From: Elymus sibiricus
Lineage: Eukaryota; Streptophyta; Magnoliopsida; Poales; Poaceae
NCBI GenBank assembly: GCA_039707655.1
Contig: CM077672.1
Location: forward strand, 197,756,537 to 197,820,536
Direction: 5' to 3'
Length of the DNA: 64,000 nucleotides
The translations under genes and the position numbers were made by a program. This document shows positions 11,870-23,399 of this stretch, in pieces. How positions within the stretch are numbered: position 1 is the stretch's first letter; the number at the start of each line of letters is the position of its first letter. Under the pieces are notes generated by a model, which was not told where the DNA came from, did no database searches, and worked only from the letters and a program-made list of their open reading frames with translations.

Positions 11870-13791
11870 TTAGCCGGTAGTCCCTGAACCGGAAGCGGCA
11901 GCCGTCGGGTTGGCTGGGATGAAGATGGACTCCGAGTCAGGGGAGGGCTTGTGCAGATGCTCGAGGGAGACGCCGGCTGGGATGGCCTGCCGGGTGGAGC
12001 CGATCTTGTCTAGGGTGTCCGCCGCCTCGTTGTCGGCTCGAGGGACGTGGTGGAACTCACAGCCCTCGAAGCTGTCGGTCAGCTGCTGGACCAGAAAGTG
12101 GTAGCTGGCCATGTTGGCGTCCCTGGCATCCCACTCGCCAGAGACCTGCTGCACCACCAGGTCGGAGTCGCCGTAGCAGAAGATGCGCCGGATGCCGATG
12201 TCCTTGGCCAGCCAGAGGCCATGGACAAGGGCCTCGTACTCGGCCACTTTGTTGGAGGCGGCGAACTGGATCTAGAGCGCGTACCGCACCCGATCGTTCT
12301 TGGGAGAGGAGAGCACGATGCCGGCTCCCAAGCCGGTGCGCATCTTCGAGCCATCGAAGTGCATGCGCCAGTGCGTCGAGTCGGGAGCCGGCGGTAGGTA
12401 CTGGGTCTCCGCCCAGTCAATGAGGAAATCAGCCAGGGCCTGGGACTTGATGGCCGTGCGGGGCTCGTAGAGGATCGTGTGGGCGGCCAGCTCGATGGCC
12501 CACTTGGCAACCCGGTCGGAGGCATCCCGGCAGCCGATGATCTCTTCGAGGGGAGCCGTGCTCACCACGGTGACGGTGTGCTCCTGGAAGTACTGCTTTA
12601 GCTTCTTGGCGGCCAGGTACACGCCGTAGCACATCTTCTGATAGTGGGGGTAGTTCTGCTTGGAGAGGAAAACACTTCGCTCAGGTAGTACACAGGGCGC
12701 TGGACAGGCTGCGCCTTGCCCTCCTCAGGGCGCTCCACCACCAGCACCACACTGACCACGCGGGTGGTCACCGCGATGTACATCAATAGGGGCTCCTTCT
12801 CAGCCGGCGCGGCCAAGACGGGTGCGGTGGAGAGCATGCACTTGAGGTCGCGGAAGGCTTCGTCCGCCTGGTCAGTCCAGTCGAACGCCATCGTCTTCTT
12901 CATTAGCCGATACAGGGGCATGGCCCTCTCCCCCTGCCGGCTGAGAGAGGCCAAGCAGCCGGTGAACTTCTGGACGTCGCGCAGCCGAGCCGGCTTGCGC
13001 ATGCGCTCGATCGCCTTGATCTTCTCCGGGTTGGCCTCGATGCCGTGCTCCAAGACAAGGAACCCAAGTAGTTGGCCAGCTGGCACGCCGAAGACGCACT
13101 TCTCCGGGTTGAGCTTGATTTGGAACCGGCGCAGGTTGGCGGATTTCTCCTTGAGGTAGTCCAGGAGGGTGAGGTGCTGCTTGGTCTTCACCACGATGTC
13201 GTCGACGTAGACGTGCACATTCCTGCCAATCTGTGGCAGGAGGCACTTCTGCATGCAGCGCTGGAAGGTCACGCCGGCATTCTTCAATCCGAACGACATG
13301 GTGATGTAGCAATACGCCCCGAAGGGGGTGATGAAGGACGTCTTGAGGGCGTCAGCCGGGTCTAGCTTGATCTGGTGGTAGCCGGAGTAGGCATCCAGGA
13401 AGGACAGGATCTCGCAGCCGGCTGTGGAGTCGATCACTTGATCAATCCGGGGCAGAGCAAATGGGTCTTTGGGGCATGCCTTGTTCAGGCTTGTGTAGTC
13501 GATACACATGCGCCAAGTACCGTTCTTCTTCAGGACGAGGACTGGGTTGGCCAGCCACTCAGGGTGGAAAACTTCCATGGTGAAGCCAACTGCGAGCAGC
13601 CGGGCGATCTCTTCACCAATGGTTCTTCGCTTCTCCTCGGAGAAATGGCATAGCGGCTGCCGGACCGGCTTGGCTCCCGGCCGGACATGGAGTTTGTGCT
13701 CGGTGAACTTCCTCGGAACACCCGGCATGTCTTTGGGGGACCATGCGAAGATGTCCCGATTCTCACGGAGGAAGTCGACGAGCTTGCCTTC
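11870..13791 (-). pseudogene. C1 reverse transcriptase and dual RNase H
   Basis: The RT frame is open for 376 codons (13728-12598). It has WRMCIDYTSLNKACPKDPF, FLDAYSGYHQI, the catalytic box YVDDIVVK (Val where most relatives have Met) and LGFLV. A one-base frameshift lies near 12670. The frame shift leads into 12634-12272, which ends in a TAG. The second RNase H follows (12247-11870), with catalytic residues in HFDGSK, AEYEAL, YGDSDLV and RADNEAAD. Two RNase H domains are a Tat-lineage mark. A TAG at 13792-13794 separates RT from protease in the same frame. Confidence 0.88.
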
Positions 13792-14999
13792 CTATTTGCT
13801 ATCGAGGCGGGTACCCACGACAACGTACTGCGCGGAGTTGGGGTTGGCCGGGTCTAGCGAAACCTTCTTGGTGTCCTTGGACGGCTGGAAGGCCGCCTCG
13901 TTGGCCGGCTGCTCGCTAGCCAGCGCCACGAGACGGTCGAGCTGGCGCCTCTCCTCAGCGATGACCAGCGACTCGGCCAGCTTGGAGCCAGCTTGGGCGC
14001 ACTCGACGGATTTCTTGTAGTCGCTCACGATGGTGATGATGCCCTTGGGACCAGGCAGCTTCATCTTCAGATAAGCGTAGTGGGGGACCGCCATGAACTT
14101 GGCCATCGCGGGTCGGCCCAAGAGCGCGTGGTAGGGGCTGGCCAGGTCGACCACCTCAAACCAGATCGGCTCACGGCGGAAGTGGTCGCTAGAGCCGAAC
14201 ATGACGTCCAGCTAGACCTTGCCGATTGGGGAGCAGGAGTGGCCCGTCACGATGCCATGGAACACCGTCCGGGTGGGCTGCAGCTACGTCTCCTCGATGC
14301 CGAGCTTGATCATGGTGTCGCGGTAGAGGATGTTGATGTTGCTGCTGCCGTCGATCAGCACCCGCGAAAAGCGGCAGGTGCGCCTCTCAGAGACGAAGGT
14401 GGGGTCAAGGATGAGGGCGTAGCCACCCGGCGTGGGCATCACGGCCGGGGGGTCCTCCCGGGTCTAGCTAATGGGCCGTTCGGACCAGTGCATGTACTGG
14501 GGAACCGGGGGGACGACGGCATTCACCTCGTGCTGGCGCTTGCGCTGGCTGTGCTTGTCGTCACCCTCGCTGGTGAAGACGATGTAGGCCACGTCCTGGC
14601 GAGGGAAAGCTTCATTGCGGAGGGCGCCGGCTGCTGGAGCCGGCGGGGGAGGCGGTGGAGGCGGGGGCGGAGGTGGGAGCTTGCCCCGCATCAGGCGCTG
14701 GGTGATGCTACACTACCGAAGAGTGTGCGTAGACGGCTTCACGCCGCTGTGGTGCTTGCAGGGGGCGTCGAGCATCTGCTCGAACATGAGCTTGGGCTGC
14801 CAGGCGGCCTTGCCGGTTCACTGCCGTCGGCTGCCGCCCTAATCGGCTGCCGGCTACTCTTCTTCGACAGCCACAACTTGTCGGCTGCCGTACCGAGCAT
14901 CCTCCTTCTCGCCCTTCCGCTTGTTGTTGTTGTTGTTGTTGTTGTTGTCCTGCTGACGCCGACTGTTGTCGCCAGCCGGCCGAGGGTTGGCCGGCTAGA
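13792..14999 (-). pseudogene. C1 protease region with Gag zinc motif
   Basis: The aspartic protease site LIDGSSNINILYRD lies near 14390-14320, followed by a flap-like LLGRPAMAKFM and PHYAYLKMKLPGP. Upstream are a poly-Pro/Gly stretch (14640-14690), a Cys/His cluster CKHHSGVKP (about 14760) and an Asn repeat from a (TTG)n run (14927-14949). At least eight stops, nearly all TAG, interrupt this one frame; most would revert to Gln, Arg or Trp codons by one transition. Confidence 0.7.
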
Positions 15000-15000
15000 C

Positions 15001-16769
15001 CTAGATAGCCTTGCCGGCTGCATCAAGCTGCACCTCCACGCGCATCGCGGAGTCGGCCGTGGCATACTTGTCCGCCGTGGCCATGAGCGCTGCCATGGTG
15101 GCCGGCTCGGAACACATCAGCTTGTGCTTGAGCAGGGTGCCATCTCGGCACCCCTCGGTGAAGTACTGGATGGCCTGGACCTCGTGGACCCCCTCGCAGG
15201 AGTTACGCAGCTCCGTCCACCGCGGGAGGTACTTGCGGAGGGACTCGTCTGGGCCCTGGACGCACATGTAGAGCTGGTGAGACTGACTCGGACGCTTGTA
15301 CGTGCCGGTGAAGTTGTGCACAAATGCATCCTCGAAGTCCAGCCAGGTGTTGATGCTGCTGGCTTGCAGGCTATTCGGCCATGTCCGGGCCGAGCCGAGC
15401 AGCATGAGGGGCACGTAGCGCACCGCTATGCGCTTGTTGCCGCCTACGATGCCGACGGCCGTGGTGTAGTCAATCAGCTAGTCCTCCGGCTTGGTGACGC
15501 CGCTGTACTTGGGGGTGTCACTGGCCAGCATAAAGCCCTTGGGGAAAGGCTCCTCGCGGATGCGTGGCCCGAAACAGGTTGGGCCGACGGAGCTCTCCTC
15601 CTCGAGGGCCGTAGATCGTGCCAGCCGGTCGATGCGATGGCGAGTGTCATTGTCGATGTAGGGCTTGCGAGGCCCCAGCCGGTCGGCGACGAGAGCACGT
15701 GGCGCCACGCCGACAGAGGCCGGCTGAGCCCGCCGAGGAGGCGGCGGGGGTCTCTCCGGCTGCTCACGCCGGCTGTCTCCGGCCGACTCGCCAGCGTTGC
15801 CGTCACCGGCCGTCAGGGCGCGGTTGCGTTGGCTCCGCCCCCCCGGTGCTGGCCCGAGCGGCTCGCGCTGGGGTGCGGGGAAGATGCCTGATGTGTGTTC
15901 CAGAGGGCTCTGTCCGGCGCCCGACCGTTCTCCGAGGCGGAGGCGGCCGGTAGGGAAGGGTCCAGCTGCCTCTGCTACAGGTTCGCAATAGTGATGAGGT
16001 CGCGAACGCGCTGCTGCTGCTGCTGCAACAGCTCGTAGCCCTCCAAGAACTCGAGCTCTGCCATGGCCTCCTGCGCGGTGCGCATGTTCTTGACGGGGGT
16101 GTCGTAGGTGGGCCGATCTGCGCCCAGCGCCTGGCCGGTGGCGCAACCACGACGTCGCACCTCAGCGATCCGGCTGGGCTCGCTTCTAGCCGGCGTTAGG
16201 CCGTGGGCGGTGTCGTACTCCCGCTGGGCGGACTCCAACCGGCGTCGTGTCGCAGCGAGCGACGTGGCCTCGTCTAGCAGGTGATGGCGGTCTTCGTTGA
16301 GCTGGGCCGCAACGGCGGCCGGGTTGGCATCGGGCGTGATGGGGGCACGCAGGCTCTGCAACACTGTGCGCAACGGGTCATCCCGGCTGGTGTGGGCTGC
16401 AGCCGCAGCGGCCTTGTCCTTGTTGCACCCGGAGCTGAGGCTGGAGCCGGTGGTCTTCACCTCCACGCGGGTGCAGAGGTCTGCGACGTTGCAACCGGCA
16501 GGGAGGAGAGAGTCGGAGGAGCTGAGCACCTCGCTAGGGTACTCGTCGGGGATGAGCACGACGAAGACGCGCAGCTCGCTGAAGGGGACGACGTAGCATG
16601 CTGCAGGGCAGGCGGCGTCCGCGCCAGGCACCGCGCCGCAGCCGGCCTGGCCGGTCGCGCCAGGCGCGCAGACCAGGCCATGCACGATGCGCTCGCCGGA
16701 GTTGGTGAAGGGTCTCATCTGGAACTTGACTCCGGCCGACGCCGCGAGCAGCCCCACGGTGGGTGCCAA
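15001..16769 (-). pseudogene. C1 gag
   Basis: The capsid-like core (15423-15001) has SARTWPNSLQ, INTWLDFEDAFVHNFTGTY and ESLRKYLPRW, typical of plant Gypsy Gag. Upstream in the same frame, 16146-15478 ends GVTKPED before a TAG, where the family normally has Trp. A separate open stretch (16769-15975) starts at the primer site and contains MRPF, a Glu/Arg/Leu-rich coil and a Gln run. It is in another frame, so a frameshift lies near 16000-16146. Gag would form the particle shell. Confidence 0.7.
16752..16768 (-). other. C1 primer-binding site, tRNA-Lys type
   Basis: The plus strand reads CCCCACGGTGGGTGCCA, one base different from the 3' end of plant tRNA-Lys(CUU) as I know it (CCCCACGGTGGGCGCCA). 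It abuts the inner end of the LTR. Confidence 0.7.
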
Positions 16770-16775
16770 CTATCG

Positions 16776-17502
16776 TGGTGAAATCACGGCAGATGCCATA
16801 GGATGGCTAAAAGTGGGGGGCGGCGTAAGGACGCCGGTGGCTTCCGGAGGCGAGATCGGCATGAGCAAGTGTGTGATACAAGACGTACCCAGGTCCGGGG
16901 CCCTCCGAGGGAGGTAACACCCCTAGTCCTGCCGAATGCACTAGAGTGGATCACAAAGTTTACAATGGTGCTCCTGGAGCTGTTTGGTTGGAGGAGGAAG
17001 AAGGAGCTAGCTCTCCTCCCTGCCTCTCGTGCGTGAGTGTGTGTGTGGAGTGATGCAATGGCTGAACCCCTTTCTCGGGGGGCTCCTGGGGGGTCTTATA
17101 GGCCGTCCCCTCAGGGTACAATGGTAATCTAAGTGGGGGCGGGGCCTTGCTGTCATCGTCACGAGCCGGCAGTGGGGCCCGACGGCTGCACGACACTGTA
17201 GCCCGTCGTCTCTCGCGTCACGGAGTGGTTGGCGTCGTGGGGCTACAGTGCCACGCCGTGCTGACGTCGGTCGCCCGGGTCAGCAGGGTTGGCGGCACTA
17301 TAGCCATGCTCTCCCGTCGGGGGGGGTCTTCTCGTATGGTCGGATGGGATGGGCGCTGACCCGTTGCCAGCCGGCTTGCGACCAACCGGCCCGGACATGG
17401 CCCATGCCCCGCCGGCCCGCTGGAGGTCCAGCCGGATTGAGGGGCTCGAGCCGCCCCGATGTTTTGAAAATGCTTTGTACTCCTAGGCCTACCCGGGGGT
17501 CA
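16776..17502 (-). repeat. C1 5' LTR
   Basis: Bounded by TGGTGAAATC (plus strand, next to the primer site) and ..ACCCGGGGGTCA; on the element's strand it reads TGACCCCC..TTTCACCA. A TATAAGAC box lies near 17101-17094. Only one LTR copy is in the window, so the outer end is placed from the TG/CA rule and is less certain. Confidence 0.6.
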
Positions 17503-18748
17503 TCCCCCCGATAGGTAGCCTACTTCATCAAAGAGCTGGATCGCCATGATTTGACGGTGATGTCCCTCTACTTCACCGGGGACGTCATCTCCGCCAAGGA
17601 CGCGCTCCAGCCTCGCCACCAGACCGTTGGCATCGAGGATGGCATGGCCGTCGGCAATGACATCGCAGCCGGAACGATGTTGTGAAACTGCGGCGCAGAT
17701 GCTCGCTGCCCATTCCTGATGGGGCCTCAGCCTCCCGATGGGCACCGGAGCCAATGGCCCGAAGGGTGGGACCATGCCGCGACGTTGACGCTCTAGTGCT
17801 TCTGCGTGGTGGCTGGCCAAATCCGCTTCAAGGGTCCTCTGCATCATGACCATTGTGCATCGAATAGCCGCCACCCACACTGACATCGCCGATGGGCCAT
17901 GGTGCCTGCACCGGCACCGGCCGACGACGATGTTTCTCTCCGGCCTGCTCCGGCTCGTTCTCCTCACCGAGGTTGACGAAGGAGGTGGCGCTTTGGCGGA
18001 CTGGCATGCTTGGGATATGTATATGGGAGGTTGCGCAGTGTCGGTACGGTGCGTCGACGTTGCCGCCTGGGGCTTATAGCTAGCTAGCCACTCGCTGGTG
18101 GCAGGAAACCAATGGGGGAAGAGGCGGGAAGCGGTGGCACGGTTTGCGGGACACGCGTATAACACCATTAATTTCTGCACTGGGGCATCTATGGGTTGGT
18201 ATGAGCTAGTGCACGCCATTAATGGTAGGACTGGGGCCGGTTCTAGATAGCAAACGTCTTGTTTCATCAACCGCGCGCGCTTGTTATTACTATCGCACAC
18301 AATTCTTTTAATTACACTGTGTGCCCTTTAGAGCACACAATCGTATGCGGTATCATGTGTTATCGCACACGTATTTACACAAGGAACCGTATGTGTAACT
18401 TTGGAATCATCACACATGAGTACTTGCACCACGCATCGTGTGCGATGCTCCTAGCCATCGCAAACATTTCTTCTGAGTGACCTGTATGCCGCCTATCGCA
18501 CACATCTGGACCTGAGTAACCGTTTGTATTTTTTGGCTCATTGCAAACAGTTCATATGGATCAACTGTATGCCACGGTTCGCACATGCAAATCTTTTCTG
18601 AATCGTATTTGATGGGTCAGTCGTCACACACAGTTCATTTTATTGGTGACAGTTTTATTACCATACCGTTTGCAATTCATGCATCGGACACAGTTTGGTC
18701 AATTGGTCTCCTATACATCTGTCGTGTTAGGACCTTCCTGCAGTAGTG
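17503..18748 (+). mobile_element. CACTA transposon, right-end part
   Basis: Ends ..CCTGCAGTAGTG at 18748, the reverse complement of a CACTACTGCAGG terminal repeat. The last 500 bp carry many direct and inverted copies of a TATCGCACAC / GTGTGCGATG motif, the usual subterminal binding-site array of CACTA transposase. The interior 17503-18300 is open on the minus strand for 266 codons, but I recognise no domain and the codon content looks random. The left end would lie beyond C1 and A, outside the window. Confidence 0.65.
18275..18720 (+). repeat. Subterminal repeats of the CACTA element
   Basis: Copies of (T)ATCGCACAC(A/G) and its complement occur near 18291, 18361, 18437 and 18497, with degenerate forms (GCACACAATCGTATG, CATCGCAAAC, TTGCAAACAG, GTTCGCACATG) between them. 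Confidence 0.6.
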
Positions 18749-18864
18749 CATGTCCTTAAGCAAATCGTGCTGTGATCTAGAAGCTTGTTCAAGTTGAGTG
18801 TGAACGATAGACGAATGCTTGCATAAACCTTAAACATCATTAAAAATTGTAACTAGCACATCAC

Positions 18865-19574
18865 TCAAGCGTTCAATGGATCACTTATTTGCATATTGAA
18901 GTTTTCTTGTTTAACAATGAAATTATCAAATTCATCTAAGCACTGACTTGGAGATTTATTGTAAGGAATGTCACCCTCATCAAACCTATAAAGAGAATTT
19001 ACCTCTATTTTTTTGAATAGGCGGTAATTCTTAACATCTTTAGATTTAATACCTTTCTCTTTCATAGATTTCTTAGCTTCTTGCATATCTTCTAGACCGA
19101 GGAATAGAATACCTCTCTTCTTCGGATAAGTTGCAAAGTTAGGATCATATTTCATCATTTTGTTCATGGCCTTTTCTTTAAGTATATCAATTAAACATTT
19201 TACACCTTTAGTAGTGTCATAGCCATAAACTCTCTAGTAATCTCCTCATCAAAAGTATAACCTTCTGGATCATCTTCTAATAATTTACTTTTAATAGGAG
19301 TACTAGGTGTGGCAGGTGATTCATAGTTTTCAGTAATTTCAGATTCTTTAGCTTTAGCAATATGAGCATCAAGTAATTCACCAAGTGGCACAGTTTTATC
19401 GAGCAGAGTAGAAGCATGATCATAAGTCTCATCAATAGCAGAAGCAGTGTCTATTACTTATGACATATCAGATTGAATAGCAGGTGGTGGTGTCATAAGT
19501 TGACTTCAAACAGTAGGTGAATCAAGTGTAGAGCTAGTTCGTAGTTCCTTACCTCCGCTCGTCTTAGATGGCAT
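18865..19574 (-). pseudogene. Gag-like ORF of element E, broken
   Basis: ATG at 19574-19572 opens MPSKTSGGKELR... The same frame passes a TGA and a TAA within the first 45 codons and then an open stretch 19391-19200 (PLGELLDAHIAKAKES, Glu-rich). A frameshift near 19190 leads to 19167-18865 (NKMMKYDPNF, KKRGILFLGLED). No zinc knuckle or enzyme motif is seen. Position right after the primer site suggests a gag-like product. It is cut off by the CACTA insertion. Confidence 0.5.
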
Positions 19575-19668
19575 GATCTTGGTTTTAGATTCTCTCGGAT
19601 TCTTCATAGTGAATATAAATTGCAACAGATATTTAACTCCCAAGTGAACTTAATAAATAGAGCTATGC

Positions 19669-19687
19669 TCCCAGGCAACGGCGCTAG
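19669..19687 (-). other. Element E primer-binding site
   Basis: On the minus strand it reads CTAGCGCCGTTGCCTGGGA, a degraded match to the tRNA-Asp-type site of elements A and B, 10 bases from the LTR end. Confidence 0.6.
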
Positions 19688-19697
19688 AAAATAGTCT

Positions 19698-21092
19698 TGA
19701 TGACCAACAAGTATAGGGGATCGCAACAGTCTTTGTGGGTAGTATTTCACCCAAATTTATTGATTTGACACAAGGGGAGCCAAAGAATATTTATAAACCT
19801 TAGCAGTTGAGTTGTGAATTCAACCACACCTGAGAAGTCACTTCCTTGCAGCAATTTATTAGTAGCACAATAATATGATAGCAATGATAGCAGTAGTAAT
19901 AGTAGTGACGGTAACAGTAGCAATAATAGCAGTTTGTAGCAATTGAAACAGCAACAGTAATAATAACTTGAGCAAAGACAATACCATAAAATCATAGGCA
20001 TGGAGTAGCGATGGATATTTGGATAAAATTCATTATGTAATAGTCACAACCTAGAGCGATAGACAAGAACTCCAATTCATCAATCATATGTTGGCATATA
20101 TTCCGAATATAGTCATACGTGGTTGCGATAAGAACTTGCATAACATATTTTGTCCTACCCTCCCATGGCAGTGGGGTCCTAATGGAAACTAAGGGTAATT
20201 AAAGCGCTCCTTTTAATAGAGAACCGGCACAAAGCATTAGCAAATAGTGAATACATGAACTCCTCAAATTACAGTCATGCCGGGAGAGTATCCCAATTAC
20301 TGTCACTTTGGGGTCTACGGATCGGAAAAATAATAGGTGCATATAACTTGCAGATAGGATCGACAACTCAAATATATTCATGAAAACATAAGAGGTTTAC
20401 ATCTGAAATCATGTCACTCTGGTTCTAGTGGCAAAAATTAAGCATAGCAAAGTCATAGCAACATGAATCTCAGAACGTAGTGCATACTAGGGATCAAGCC
20501 CTAACAAATTGACTCGATTACATGATGAATCTCGTTGATCTCCATCTATCTCCAGTATGCCTACGATGGAATTACTCACTCCCGATGGTGAGCATCATGA
20601 GGTTGTCGATGAAGAAGTGTTGTTGATGACGATGACGGCAATTTTCCCTCTCCAGAGCCCCGAACGGATTCCAGACCAGGCCTCCCGACGAAGAGCAGGA
20701 GGTGGCGGCGGCTCCGTATAGTAAAACGTGATGGAACTTTCTCTCTGATTTTTTTCTCAGGAAGACGGTATATGTAGGCTTGAAATTAGGTCACAAGGCC
20801 GCCTATGGGACCCACAAGGAAGCATGGCGTGCCCTGGGGGGTGGGCGCCCCCTGCCCACAATGGCTCCCCTCCAATAGATCTTTGCACCAGTATTTTTTT
20901 TTAAATATTCCATGAAAAATCTCTGTTAAGTTTCGTCCAATTCTGAGAACTTTTATTTCTGCACAAAAATAATACCAAGGAGTTCTGCTGAAAACAACGT
21001 TAGTCCGGGTTAGTTTCATTCAAATCATGCAAATTAGAATTCAAAACACGAGCCAAAGTGTTTGCAAAAGTAGATACGTTGGAGACGTATCA
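19698..21092 (-). repeat. Element E 5' LTR
   Basis: Plus-strand limits TGATGACCAAC..GGAGACGTATCA, giving TG..CA ends on the element strand and a length of 1,395 bp. It includes an (AGT/ATAGC)-rich low-complexity stretch at 19870-19965. Confidence 0.75.
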
Positions 21093-21552
21093 TGGCCGCA
21101 CTAAAAAAAGTCCCATTCGTCCAGTTTTTCCTTTGCCTAATTTTGAGCATAAACACATGTGTCGTGTAAAAAAATTAAGGGCCGAACGGGAGTCAAACTC
21201 TTGACTGCGTCGCACGCGAGTTTCTGAATCGTTAGAGTTCAACTGGAATCTATACCTAGCTCACAAAAGTTTGGATTCAAAATTCATTTAAATTTTTGAG
21301 AGGTATTTTGCGGTAACCACAATATCTGTATTTCTCGCCCCCTCGGATTATTTTTGGGATTCGGTAGAGAAAACCTTGGTGCACGTACATGCTTGTGTTT
21401 TGCATGTCAAGGGTGAAAGTTGCTGCTAATTTGCATGTCTCATCAAGGGAACACACTAGTCTGGTGTGGCCAAGTTCTAGTCGCTGTTAGCTTCACCCGT
21501 GAGTACAGTGACGGCTGCTCATCCCGAGAGGTACTGGGGGAACGACGACCCC
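21093..21552. other. Unassigned spacer left of the Mutator-like element
   Basis: No gene or clear repeat end. It contains a short stretch (about 21180-21240, GGGAGTCAAACTCTTGACTGCGTCGC) that recalls the T-arm-like text of some grass repeats, but it is not a tRNA. Confidence 0.4.
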
Positions 21553-21797
21553 AAAATGACAAAATTGACCTGATGACGAAAAGAATTCACAAACTGAACT
21601 GTGTTTGAAATTTTTTCACCCAGGTGACCCTTTTGTGCAGCGCCCGACAGTCAGGCGCTGCACTCCACTGTGCAGCGCCTGACCCTCAGGCGCTGCACGC
21701 CTGGCCAGCGTGGCACAGCTGGGCCCCGCACCGAGCAGTGCAGCGCCTTGGTGCTAGGCGCTACACATGTAATGTGCAGCGCCTATCTCTTAGGCGC
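21553..21797 (+). repeat. MULE left terminal inverted repeat
   Basis: Reverse complement of 31237-31481 with only a few differences. It carries 29-bp hairpin units at 21635, 21670, 21738 and 21774, each GTGCAGCGCCT-7 bases-AGGCGCTGCAC. Confidence 0.92.
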
Positions 21798-21975
21798 TGC
21801 ATTGTGACTTTGAAACGGCCGCGCGCTGGCCCTCCCCCCACCCCACCCCATTCCTCCCAGTCACAGAACAGAGCACGGCGGCGGCTTCCTCCTCTCCCCC
21901 TCTCAATCCTCTCTCCCAAAATCCTCAGATCTGACGATTTGTTGCGTGCATTTCTTCACCAATCCATCATATAAG

Positions 21976-22418
21976 GTATTCTCCTCCGATCCCCTTCTTT
22001 ATATGCAGAAAATGTTACGTATTTTTCAGATTTGTGGAACCCTTATTTGGTTGGATTAGAAATTTGCATGAAATTTTGAAATAGATTTGTGGGATCTAGG
22101 ATTTGTAGATGATTTGTAATCATTTTGTAACCCTAGTTTAGTTTATTTGTATTGACAATATATGCTTCCATAGTGAAAACCTGGATTGTTGAGATGAACC
22201 CTATACATAGTGAAAACCTAGTTTGTGTTGATGTTTTTTAGATGAGTGAGATGAAATCCTAGATTTGTATTGACAAGGATGCTTTCGTTCCGGAACCCTA
22301 CATGTTGAGATGTTTTTGAGATGAGTGAGATGAAACAATTATGGAACCTTATATTGTTTTGGATGCATATGTGTTTTGTGATGCTTATTGCTATGCTTTG
22401 ATTGTTTATCTTACGCAG
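21976..22418 (+). other. 5' leader intron of the left MULE gene
   Basis: Donor ATAAG|GTATTCTCC and acceptor TTACGCAG|CT. The donor block AAGGTATTCTCCTCCGATCCCCT is nearly the same as that of the transposase leader intron on the other strand (31062 downward), so the two genes share leader architecture. Confidence 0.6.
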
Positions 22419-22475
22419 CTGCCACCGCCACCGCCGCCGCTTCTTCGAGCATCTCCTTCCCGCATACCCCTCCCC

Positions 22476-23030
22476 ATGGCCCATGCCTCCAGATCTACCG
22501 GGGTGCCATTGGGGGAGGGGAGGGGGTACCGAATCCCGCTGCCTCTGGTTTACCAGGCGTTTCCAGATCTCCTCCAGCGGCTCGATTCGCTCTCGGTGGA
22601 GTCCCAAGCGGAGACCAGGGCGCAGCGCTGGAGGGAGCGGGCGATGCGGATCAGAGACAATGTTCTCTCATGGTCGCTGTGCATGAGGGAGTGGAAGGAA
22701 GCAGAGGAGGAGGTGGAAGAGGGGTCAGATCTGAATTCCGTCGCCAGGAGACATGCTCGGGTGTGCAAGGATCGTGCAGATCGAGAATTGCTAAATCTCG
22801 CCTGGAGAATTTGGTTCGAGGGCAACATGGAGGAGAAGCGCAGGATGCTGCATCCATCGGAGCCGCCATTAGCGTTCGCCGATTGGGCAAAGCAGGAAGC
22901 GAAGTCAACAGATCGGAGTCGTGCAGAGAAATGGGATTGCATCATAGGTCGGATGCCTACCCGCACCCCGCCGCCCCCGGAGCCGGTGGATCCCTTGCCA
23001 TACCGCTCACCACCGCCGGCAACAGATTGA
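22476..23030 (+). CDS. Unknown 184-residue MULE-carried protein
   Basis: The first ATG after the leader intron acceptor (22418) opens 184 codons to TGA at 23028-23030. The protein is hydrophilic: a middle part rich in Glu/Arg (RDNVLSWSLCMREWKEAEEEVEE) and Trp-containing motifs (LLNLAWRIWFEGNMEEK, FADWAKQEAK), with a Pro-rich C-terminus (RTPPPPEPVDPLP). I recognise no domain. An upstream in-frame ATG at 22341 lies inside the predicted intron and is less likely. Expression would start in or near the left TIR. The 3' flank is duplicated behind the next gene. Confidence 0.55.
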   Translation: MAHASRSTGVPLGEGRGYRIPLPLVYQAFPDLLQRLDSLSVESQAETRAQRWRERAMRIRDNVLSWSLCMREWKEAEEEVEEGSDLNSVARRHARVCKDRADRELLNLAWRIWFEGNMEEKRRMLHPSEPPLAFADWAKQEAKSTDRSRAEKWDCIIGRMPTRTPPPPEPVDPLPYRSPPPATD

Positions 23031-23129
23031 GGGAGTGGACAGTATCTGCAGATGAGGGCATGGAGTTTGTGGAAGGAGGCAACCATCTATCTGCTAACAT
23101 TTAGAACTAGTCGTCGGTTTCTTTGGGAA

Positions 23130-23395
23130 TTTCTTGTCTTTGTTGATGAACTGTTAGTAATGTGCTACTTCTGTTTGAAATGATGTTGATGAACTCTTAG
23201 TAATGTGCTACTTCTGTTTGAAGTGATGTTGAACTTGAAGTGATGTTGAAATTGGCAATGTATGACAAAATTGCTTTATCTTAGATTCATGTTATATATT
23301 ATGAATACAAAAATTGGATGAAAAAGAAATGAACAGCAAATCTGCTATTTCTGCAGTGAACAGAAGAGTGACGCCTTTGAATCAGGCACTGCACT
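23130..23395 (+). repeat. Direct repeat flanking the PMD gene, left copy
   Basis: Shares GTTGATGAACTCTTAGTAATGTGCTACTT.., ATGAATACAAAAATTGGATG.. and ..CAGAAGAGTGACGCCTTTGA with 25560-25822. It ends in a hairpin unit; the PMD exon begins directly after it. Confidence 0.75.
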
Positions 23396-23399
23396 ACAC

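Larger units (their letters stand above)
6563..17502 (-). mobile_element. Element C1: truncated Tat-lineage Gypsy retrotransposon, minus strand
   Basis: Reading on the minus strand: 5' LTR (17502-16776), tRNA-Lys-type primer site (16768-16752), gag, protease, reverse transcriptase, two RNase H domains, integrase ending at 10377, then a 3' region carrying an antisense gene on the plus strand (6563-9650). That order, with a second RNase H and an antisense ORF, is typical of Tat elements. No 3' LTR or antisense N-terminal domain is present; the element stops exactly at the end of element A's LTR, so A probably inserted into it. Reading frames carry many stops and some frameshifts. GC content is much higher than in the neighbours. 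Confidence 0.85.
18749..21092 (-). mobile_element. Element E: 5' part of an LTR retrotransposon, minus strand
   Basis: 5' LTR (21092-19698), primer site (19687-19669) and the first 920 bp of the interior, cut at the CACTA end. The LTR start TGATACGTCTCCAACGTATC is the same as in A/B, but the rest differs (CTACTTTTGCAAACACTTTGG), so it is a related Gypsy family, of the Sabrina/WHAM kind by recollection. The missing 3' part should lie left of the window. Confidence 0.75.

Noticed and set aside
13993..15891. 632-codon plus-strand open frame
   Set aside because: It lies opposite C1 gag-protease, whose Gag and protease motifs read on the minus strand. Long antisense frames are common in GC-rich DNA with few AT-rich stops; no domain is seen.
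17500..18300. 266-codon minus-strand frame in the CACTA part
   Set aside because: No known transposase motif, unusual composition, and it crosses the C1 boundary; probably chance.
21180..21245. tRNA-like segment
   Set aside because: Only a T-arm-like piece is visible; no acceptor stem or cloverleaf can be drawn.
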